Below, piece by piece: positions 58,259-64,000 of a stretch of DNA of 64,000 nucleotides. The stretch's first letter is position 1; each line of letters begins with the position of its first letter. This DNA comes from Gammaproteobacteria bacterium (GTDB taxonomy: Bacteria > Pseudomonadota > Gammaproteobacteria > DSM-19610), in assembly GCA_015494295.1 (NCBI GenBank), contig WGBO01000006.1, positions 163,234 through 227,233 of the forward strand, given 5' to 3'. The notes beneath the pieces were generated by a model, which saw nothing but the letters and a program-made list of their open reading frames with translations, searched no databases and had not been told where the DNA came from. The translations under genes and the position numbers were made by a program.

Positions 58259-59590
58259 TCACTCGACGAGGCGCGGGGACTGCACAGGCGGCTGCGCGTC
58301 CCGCAACGGCGGCACTCGTGCGATACGCTCCTGGTTGTCGAAGATCCGGCACAGGGTTTCCAGGGTTTCACGACTGCGGTCCAGGGTATGGATCTCGCGT
58401 TCACCGAATACCAGCCTGCCACGCTGCTCCAGCTCCCTCAGGGCCGAAGCCTCGTTTTCGAAATAGCGGCTGAACAGGATACCCCAGCGCTCTTCCAGGG
58501 CTTCGACATTGAAGCGCTCGTTGAGCAACAGCCCCGACATGACCGAGCGCCGCAACACGTCGTCCGATTCCAGTTCGATACCGCGCTCGGTCGGTATCTC
58601 GTCCTGTTCGACTCGCTGCCGGTAGTCGGCCGGCCGCACGGCATTCTGGCTGCAGGCATCTTCCAGCACGGACACCGCGCCCGGCCCGACGCCAATGATG
58701 TCGAGTCCGTCGATGTCGGTATATCCCAGCGGCGACCAGTACAGGCAGGTGGCGCCGCCCAGCGAGGGTTCGTCGACGCTCACGTACCAGTCCAGCCCCA
58801 GGTGACGGTAGCCGAGCCCCGGCAGAAAGGTGTTCCGCAACGCCGCCAGGCGGCTGTCGGGATCGGCGCCCTGGCCGCTACCGATGAACAGGCGCAGACA
58901 TTCCGGATGGCAATCGGCCGCGAAGCGTTCCAGCCGGTCGGCGAGCGATGCGCTCAACAGGCGCGGCAAATCCAGATCGATGGCGATCGACCGGTAGCCC
59001 AGCGCCCGGGCTTCCCCAAGCAGCTCCCCGACACGCGCGAACTCGATGGCCTGGTCCGCTTCCTTGCCCGACAAGAGGGAGAGGTCCATGCCCAGCCGGA
59101 TCTTGCTGAAACCCAGCACCCGCAGCAATTGCAGGCGCGCGATATCCGGGCTGCTGCGGCCGAAGCACGCGCGCCAGCGCGCAAACGCCGGCGGCGCCAT
59201 GGAAAAGGCCTCCTGGATGCCGCTGGACAATTCATACAGGGCATCGTTGCTCCAGCCGTGGCTGACAGCGGGCGCGCACACCACGCCTTCCAGCAACCGG
59301 TCCCGGTCGAACAGGCTGCCCTGCAAGCGGATTTCCCGGGTAACATAAGATGACCCGTTCAGCGGCCGTACGCCATCGTCCGCGCCGCCTTCCGCCCCGA
59401 CGCTGTCCTCGACGACCAGCATGAGCGGCGCGGGCACGGGGTCGCCGTTACTGCGCAACACCCAGTCGCGGTAATCCGTCTCGTCATATTCGCCGGTAAA
59501 GGAAGAAACGCCCGGGTAAAGGCCGCAACAGGGCTCGAATACCTCGGGAACGCAGGATTCGCCATCCGCTCGTTGTTTTGATAGCCCCAT
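58259..59590 (-). CDS. HemN-like protein without radical-SAM motifs
   Basis: 443 residues that follow oxygen-independent coproporphyrinogen III oxidase (HemN) from end to end. LLRVLGFSKIRLGMD (155-169) matches the 'LR..GFNRLSMGVQD' strand. ALGYRSIAIDLDL, LGLDWYV (264-270), IGVGPGAVSVLEDACSQN (299-316) and TERGIELESDDVLRRSVMSGLL (334-355) match the HemN-specific C-terminal half. Where CxxxCxxC should be (about 58-75) there is MLVVEDSVGAEGG, and the SAM-binding GGGTP is replaced by HGWSN (111-115). It therefore cannot bind the usual cluster and is probably not a radical enzyme. A haem-binding, regulatory or chaperone role is possible. A near-consensus FNR-type box lies upstream. Confidence 0.75.
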   Translation of the reverse strand: MGLSKQRADGESCVPEVFEPCCGLYPGVSSFTGEYDETDYRDWVLRSNGDPVPAPLMLVVEDSVGAEGGADDGVRPLNGSSYVTREIRLQGSLFDRDRLLEGVVCAPAVSHGWSNDALYELSSGIQEAFSMAPPAFARWRACFGRSSPDIARLQLLRVLGFSKIRLGMDLSLLSGKEADQAIEFARVGELLGEARALGYRSIAIDLDLPRLLSASLADRLERFAADCHPECLRLFIGSGQGADPDSRLAALRNTFLPGLGYRHLGLDWYVSVDEPSLGGATCLYWSPLGYTDIDGLDIIGVGPGAVSVLEDACSQNAVRPADYRQRVEQDEIPTERGIELESDDVLRRSVMSGLLLNERFNVEALEERWGILFSRYFENEASALRELEQRGRLVFGEREIHTLDRSRETLETLCRIFDNQERIARVPPLRDAQPPVQSPRLVE

Positions 59591-59648
59591 GCGATATACC
59601 CGTCCTGGTAACAGGCCGCCATGGTATTACCGTGGCGCGAGCGCCACA

Positions 59649-59662
59649 TTGACTCAGATCAA
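59649..59662 (-). promoter_or_regulatory. FNR/CRP-type box upstream of the HemN-like gene
   Basis: TTGAC-TCAG-ATCAA matches the FNR consensus TTGAT-N4-ATCAA at nine of ten positions. Its centre is 65 bases from the HemN-like start. A weak -10 (TAATAC on the minus strand, 59624-59629) would place the box centre near -38 to -41, the usual position for activation. Confidence 0.6.
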
Positions 59663-59704
59663 GGGGAGGGGGGAGTACGACAAAGACTTGTCATATCATA
59701 AAGT

Positions 59705-59780
<76 letters not shown>

Positions 59781-59840
59781 AAGGTGAAACTGCCCCGAAA
59801 CGGGCGGTCATTGTATTCGAGCGGCTGGGCGACCGCAATT

Positions 59841-60572
59841 CTATTCACAACTGACGCGCTGCGCCTCCAGTGCCGGATCGGACGCCAGTATCTGCCGCCA
59901 CGCGGCCGCCTCGTCGTCGCGCCCGGGCACGTCCTGGAAATCGATCCAGTACACCTTGCGGGTCCGGTAGCGGGTATCGAGCCGGGCGTCGTAACCCAGT
60001 TCGCGGATCGCCCGCCGACGCTGTTCGGCCTTTTGCCGGCTGGAAAAAATTCCCAGTGAAATCCGATTGTTGCGACCCACGAAATAGTCCGTCATACCTG
60101 CTTCCTGGAGCCGCGCCACGACCTGCCGCGCCTGTTCACCGGACATCGGACGCAGGTACACCTGGTAGCCTGCCGGCACCTGGGTTTCGCCGTCGCGCAG
60201 AATGGTCGGATACGCTTCCGCGGACAGGCGGGCCACCAGCTCGGAAGCCTGTTCTGCGGAAGCCACCGGCCCCAGGGTCCGGCACACCGGGACAATCGCC
60301 ACGGGCTCAGGCTCGGGGACTGGCGGAACCGCGGGTCCGGCCTCCGGCTGCGGCTCCCCGGAACCCGCCGGCCCGGGCGGTGGCTCCGCTTCAAGCGCCG
60401 GCCTGACGGCTTCCGGTTCCTGCCGCTTGCGCTCCGGGAGCAGTACCAGCGGTTCGACACCCTCGGGCAAGGGCGCCAGCCGTGGCGCCCGCGGTTCCGG
60501 GGGCGGCTGGGTGCGCTGCCAGGCGAACCAGGCCAGGTTCAGCACCACCAGCAGGTAGACCAGGTATTTCAC
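59841..60572 (-). CDS. SPOR-domain membrane protein
   Basis: 243 residues: one N-terminal membrane segment (YLVYLLVVLNLAWFAW, about 3-18), a Pro/Glu-rich linker (20-95) and a C-terminal SPOR-like region (VYLRPMSGEQARQVVARLQEAGMTDYFV ... ISLGIFSSRQKAEQRRRAIRELGYDARL). SPOR domains bind glycan lacking peptide stems at the division site. It is the last gene of birA-coaX-SPOR and overlaps coaX by 4 bases. A SPOR gene after coaX is a recurring arrangement in gammaproteobacteria. Confidence 0.85.
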   Translation of the reverse strand: MKYLVYLLVVLNLAWFAWQRTQPPPEPRAPRLAPLPEGVEPLVLLPERKRQEPEAVRPALEAEPPPGPAGSGEPQPEAGPAVPPVPEPEPVAIVPVCRTLGPVASAEQASELVARLSAEAYPTILRDGETQVPAGYQVYLRPMSGEQARQVVARLQEAGMTDYFVGRNNRISLGIFSSRQKAEQRRRAIRELGYDARLDTRYRTRKVYWIDFQDVPGRDDEAAAWRQILASDPALEAQRVSCE

Positions 60573-61327
60573 CCTTCCTGCTCCACTGCCGCCGCGAACA
60601 CCGCGAGCCCCCTGAGCACCAGCTCGGGCTCGTGCCGGGGGCGTGTGGCGAGCAGGGGCAACAGGCGTTCGGCGTCTCCCCCGGTCAGCAGAATGCGGGT
60701 ATTCCGTCCCAGTTCACCACACAGATCGGCGCTGACGCGGTCGAGCAGGGATACCGCCGCGTACAGACTGCCGCCCAGCACCGCCGACGCGGTGCTGCTG
60801 GCGAGCAGGACGATTTCTCCGTCGACCTCGTCGTCGAGCGTCACTTCGGCCGTGTTGGCGCATACCGAGGACGCCATCAAGGTAACGCCGGGCGCTATCA
60901 ACCCGCCCAGGTGCCTGCCATCGCCCGCCAGCGCGTCGATGGTAATCGCCGTGCCGCAACTGATGACCACCGCCGGACCGCGTTCCAGGGCGCGCGCCGC
61001 GATCAACGCCGCCCAGCGGTCGTTGCCGAGTTGCTCGGGTTTGACGTAAGCGTTGGTCACGCCGCAGCAACTCGCCTCGCTGTGCAGGAATTCGGGCTGT
61101 ATCTTCCAGCGCCGCTTGACCCAGGTACGCACCGACTTCTCGAATTCCTCGCCGGCCACGTTGGATACGATGACGCGGTCCGGCGTCTCCAGCTCCTTCC
61201 AGGCAGGACGCGCAATATCCTTGAACGGCTTTTTGCCACGCGGCAGCGGGGCGCCGGAAATCCACTCGTCCCCGTCCTGCAACGCCCATTTAATACGGGT
61301 GTTGCCAATATCGACGAGCAGGTTCAT
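60569..61327 (-). CDS. coaX: Type III pantothenate kinase CoaX
   Basis: 252 residues from the ATG at 61327. It phosphorylates pantothenate, the first step of coenzyme A synthesis. ASKHA-fold motifs: LLVDIGNTRIKWAL at the start, LGNDRWAALIAAR, and SCGTAITIDALAGDGRHLGGLIAPG. The start overlaps the birA stop by 4 bases. Confidence 0.95.
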   Translation of the reverse strand: MNLLVDIGNTRIKWALQDGDEWISGAPLPRGKKPFKDIARPAWKELETPDRVIVSNVAGEEFEKSVRTWVKRRWKIQPEFLHSEASCCGVTNAYVKPEQLGNDRWAALIAARALERGPAVVISCGTAITIDALAGDGRHLGGLIAPGVTLMASSVCANTAEVTLDDEVDGEIVLLASSTASAVLGGSLYAAVSLLDRVSADLCGELGRNTRILLTGGDAERLLPLLATRPRHEPELVLRGLAVFAAAVEQEG

Positions 61328-62304
61328 CCTGCCAACCGCACGCTGACTTCGCCGGCATGAAAGGCCCGGGTATGGCCGTTCTGCTCGATGAGCAGGGCGC
61401 CGTGGGCGTCGATGCCGCGCGCCACCCCGCTGATGCACTGCTGCCCGCCGGTGTGAAGGTCCACCGGCCGGCCGTGGGTAATATCCAGGCGTCGCCATTC
61501 ATCGGCAAACGCGGCAAGGCCCTCGCGGGCAAAGGTATCGATAACCTGTACGAGACTTTCCAAAAGTTTTCCTGCCAGTTGATTTCGTTGTTGTTCCAGC
61601 CCCTGCATGCGCAGATCCGCCCAGGGCTGGTCGATGTTTGCGCCGGCGATGTCCGGCATGCGCAAGTTGACGCCAATACCGACGACAACATGGTAATTGC
61701 CCCCGCTCTCGCCGGAAACGTCCAGCAGGATACCTGCCAGCTTGCGGCCTTGAAAGAAAATATCGTTGGGCCACTTCAGGCCCAGTTCACCAACCCCCAT
61801 GCCGGCCAGACTGCGGTGAACCGCGATGGCCGCCGCCAGACTCAGCCCTCCCGCCTGCAACACACCCTCGTCGAGCATGCAGGCCAGCGACAGGTAAAGA
61901 TTGGCGCCCCAGGGCGATACCCAGCGGCGGCCGCGCCGCCCGCGTCCCGCCCGTTGCCATTCGGCCAGGCAGGCACTGAAGCGCCCGTCCTCGTCCGGCG
62001 CGCCCTGGCGCTTGAGAAAATCACTGGTGGAATCCACCTCGCCCAGGACATGCAGCGACTCGATGCGGACCCGTTGCGCCGAATCCATTGCGGCGAGAAT
62101 CCTGTCCGCGTCGAGTCCTTCGAACGGTGTCGACAAGCGATAACCGCGGCCCCGCACCGCATGGACATCGAGGCCGAACCCCGCCAGCTTCCTGATTTGC
62201 TTCCAGACCGCCGCCCGACTCACGCCCAGTTCCTGCGCCAGCGCTTCCCCGGAGTGGAAGGCCCCGTCGGAGAGCCGATCGATCAGACGATAACACATTG
62301 ACAT
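61324..62304 (-). CDS. birA: Biotin-[acetyl-CoA-carboxylase] ligase / biotin-operon repressor BirA
   Basis: 326 residues. An N-terminal winged helix (SGEALAQELGVSRAAVWKQIRKL) followed by the ligase domain with GRGRRGRRWVSPWGANLYLSLA (biotinyl-AMP loop) and GLKWPNDIFFQGRKLAGILLDVSG, and a C-terminal SH3-like domain. It attaches biotin to the acetyl-CoA carboxylase carrier protein and can act as a repressor when it carries the HTH, as here. First gene of the birA-coaX-SPOR operon. Confidence 0.96.
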   Translation of the reverse strand: MSMCYRLIDRLSDGAFHSGEALAQELGVSRAAVWKQIRKLAGFGLDVHAVRGRGYRLSTPFEGLDADRILAAMDSAQRVRIESLHVLGEVDSTSDFLKRQGAPDEDGRFSACLAEWQRAGRGRRGRRWVSPWGANLYLSLACMLDEGVLQAGGLSLAAAIAVHRSLAGMGVGELGLKWPNDIFFQGRKLAGILLDVSGESGGNYHVVVGIGVNLRMPDIAGANIDQPWADLRMQGLEQQRNQLAGKLLESLVQVIDTFAREGLAAFADEWRRLDITHGRPVDLHTGGQQCISGVARGIDAHGALLIEQNGHTRAFHAGEVSVRLAG

Positions 62305-62430
62305 TGCGGGAGTTTAACACAGGCCAGCGTACGCGCGGCACGCGCATTCAATGTTGTCGGACAACCGCCGATAGCGAAAACAGGTGTCACCACAACGCAG
62401 CCGATCAATCAAGCCAGCAGGGAACCGGCC

Positions 62431-62790
62431 ATGAACACAGCTCAAAAGGAATCCCGCCAGGATCTCGTCCAGTCGATGGAACTGATACCGTCGTTGCCGC
62501 TGTACAAGCGCGCACCACGGGAAGACGAAAACGGTCGCCCGTTGTCGGATTTCATGATGATCATCCCGAAGCTGAGACAACGGCCGGAGCCCTTCATCGC
62601 CGAAACGGTGGCGAAAATCGAACAGGTGCTGAACCGTTTCACGCACGCGGTGGTGTTCGCCGACCTGAACCTGAAACTGAATGTTTTGTGGGTGATCGTG
62701 CGCCCGGAAACCCGCGTCTGCTGGCGCCTGCCGGCCGCCATCAACAACGCCGTACCGGAAGCCGTCCTGGTCGCCCAGCCCGCGCTCTAG
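62431..62790 (+). CDS. Hypothetical protein
   Basis: 119 residues, soluble, with a hydrophobic strand-rich C-terminal half (FTHAVVFADLNLKLNVLWVIVRPETRVCWRLPAAINNAVPEAVLVAQ). The ATG has AGCAGGGAACC upstream. I do not recognise the family; the pattern could be a small alpha/beta domain. It starts divergently from birA and its last 4 bases overlap the stop of the convergent CBS gene. Confidence 0.65.
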   Translation: MNTAQKESRQDLVQSMELIPSLPLYKRAPREDENGRPLSDFMMIIPKLRQRPEPFIAETVAKIEQVLNRFTHAVVFADLNLKLNVLWVIVRPETRVCWRLPAAINNAVPEAVLVAQPAL

Positions 62791-63386
62791 GCAGGCGTGT
62801 TCAGCACCGACTCAACCTCCGCGAAAGTGCGCGCAACCGCAATCGTCTCGATCGGCTGACCCAGCTGTTTCTCGATCTGCGAAGCCGAGAGGATTCCGCG
62901 AATCGCCGGCGCCCCGCTTCGGGTGTCCCGGTCCAGCACCAGCGCGTGACGGCGCCCGACCCGCTGCAGCAGTTCAACCACATCGGCGACGGTGGCGCGC
63001 CTCAGGTCCGCAAGTTCGAGCACGTCCAGCTCCGCCTGCGGCGTCATAATATCGCGCACCACGATCTCTTCGTGCCGCAGACTCAGTTCCTCGCGGAATT
63101 TGATCGGCTTTTCCCCCTGGATGTCGGTGGAGGTAATCAGCCCCAGGACCGTTCTGGCGGTATCCACCACCAGCAGCAGCCGGACACCCGCCGATTTCAT
63201 GCGCTGGAGCGCCCAATCGATGGACACGTCGGGTTCGATAGTGACGGCGACCTGCTGGCGCAGGTCGGTCATCACCGCGGTGGCCGGGGAATCCATCCGC
63301 ACGCAGTCCGGCAACTCCTGGAAGGGTACAAAATAACCCGCGCCCGCGGGCAGCGGGCGCAGGGGCAGCACTTTCGATTCTGGCAT
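62787..63386 (-). CDS. CBS-domain pair protein
   Basis: 199 residues containing two CBS motifs: VTIEPDVSIDWALQRMKSAGVRLLLVVDTARTVLGLITSTDIQGE (about 48-92) and VVRDIMTPQAELDVLELADLRRATVADVVELL ... HALVLDRD ... IRGILSASQIEKQLG (about 108-180). CBS pairs bind adenosyl ligands such as AMP or ATP and act as energy sensors. It has no attached enzyme domain, so it probably regulates a partner protein. It lies upstream of nothing on its strand and downstream of the rRNA operon. Confidence 0.88.
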   Translation of the reverse strand: MPESKVLPLRPLPAGAGYFVPFQELPDCVRMDSPATAVMTDLRQQVAVTIEPDVSIDWALQRMKSAGVRLLLVVDTARTVLGLITSTDIQGEKPIKFREELSLRHEEIVVRDIMTPQAELDVLELADLRRATVADVVELLQRVGRRHALVLDRDTRSGAPAIRGILSASQIEKQLGQPIETIAVARTFAEVESVLNTPA

Positions 63387-63480
63387 CTTCCGGCCCCCGT
63401 CTGGCTATCTCACCTGTCTAACGTATAGACCAGGTTGGCGCATCCTTCAACACGGGGGGTCGATTCTCCGGATTCCGGAC

Positions 63481-63512
63481 AAAAAAATACCCGACCACAG
63501 CGTGATCGGGTA
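63481..63512 (-). terminator. Rho-independent terminator of the rRNA operon
   Basis: Read on the minus strand, TACCCGATCA (63512-63503), loop CGCTG, TGGTCGGGTA (63497-63488) form a 10-bp stem with one G-T pair. It is followed by TTTTTTT (63487-63481). It lies just after 5S rRNA. Confidence 0.92.
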
Positions 63513-63524
63513 CTTGGTATTAAA

Positions 63525-63643
63525 GCCTGGCAGTGTCCTACTTTCACATGGGCAACCCCACACTATCATCGGCGCTGAGCGGTTTCACTTCCGAGTTCGG
63601 GATGGGATCGGGTGGTTCACACTCGCTATGGCCGCCAGGCAAA
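63525..63643 (-). rRNA. rrf: 5S ribosomal RNA
   Basis: On the minus strand, TGCCTGGCGGCCATAGCGAG at the 5' end and GTAGGACACTGCCAGGC at the 3' end pair as helix I. The internal CCGATCCCATCCCGAACTCG is the standard bacterial 5S sequence. Length about 119 bases; ends are given within a base or two. Confidence 0.97.
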
Positions 63644-63747
63644 CTGGTTGGCTCAATGGGGTCGGGCCCCTATGAACCGAATAAGGAAAGTTGTTAAGAA
63701 TTGGTATGTTGCGCCTGAACCCAACACCCAGATCGTTTGGGTGTTAT

Positions 63748-64000
<253 letters not shown>

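Noticed and set aside
58259..59590. HemN-like gene as a frameshifted or decayed pseudogene
   Set aside because: The frame is intact over 443 codons, aligned end to end with HemN, and has a plausible start and regulatory site; motif loss looks like functional divergence.

Overview
The window is a dense, G+C-rich chromosomal segment from a gammaproteobacterium. The evidence is gene content and order: a fabA-fabB pair, mreBCD-mrdA-rodA-mltB-rlpA-dacA, hemA-prfA-prmC, prs-rplY-pth-ychF beside ispE-lolB, a lexA-imuA-imuB cassette and a birA-coaX-SPOR operon. Two rhodanese proteins, an exported DsrE-like protein, two small c-type cytochromes and a CPVC thioredoxin-like protein suggest, by inference, a sulfur-oxidising lineage of the Chromatiales/Ectothiorhodospiraceae kind. 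No phage, insertion sequence or CRISPR array was seen.

Layout. 1-7.4 kb: start of putA, a chalcone-isomerase-like exported protein, a D-2-hydroxyacid dehydrogenase, an RRM protein, yjbQ, typA, a membrane thioredoxin-like protein and a YihY-type membrane protein. 7.4-16 kb: an A+T-rich gap, a lysine-repeat histone-H1-like gene, a response regulator with a degenerate GGDEF domain, a DUF4442 thioesterase-like gene, fabAB and hrpA. 16-27.5 kb is the most accessory-looking part. It holds the DsrE-like protein and cytochromes, then a MerR regulator followed by a ParA ATPase fused to a glycogen-binding CBM48 domain, a P-loop-less MinD-like protein and an unknown protein. A tiny membrane protein, a GGDEF/EAL protein, two rhodaneses and a chemoreceptor follow. 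27.5-43.9 kb: tRNA-Met, ychF-pth-rplY-prs, tRNA-Gln, ispE-lolB-TPR lipoprotein, hemA-prfA-prmC, a moeB-JAMM pair, hslO and gatCAB. 44-53.5 kb: the rod-shape and septal cell-wall cluster, ending with a D-amino-acid transaminase. 53.5-64 kb: a DUF2238 membrane protein, the SOS mutagenesis cassette with a clear LexA box, ispG, a HemN-like protein that has lost its radical-SAM motifs, tRNA-Thr, birA-coaX-SPOR, a CBS-domain protein, 5S rRNA and the 3' end of 23S rRNA.

Most likely new biology. (1) The merR / parA-CBM48 / pseudo-MinD / unknown cluster would be a candidate system for positioning or partitioning a polysaccharide-bearing inclusion. This is inference from domain content only. (2) A cluster-less HemN homologue lies behind a near-consensus FNR-type box. 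(3) mreC has no canonical start codon that keeps its membrane anchor; an AUC at good spacing from a Shine-Dalgarno sequence is the best candidate. All functional assignments come from reading motifs by eye; no database search was possible.
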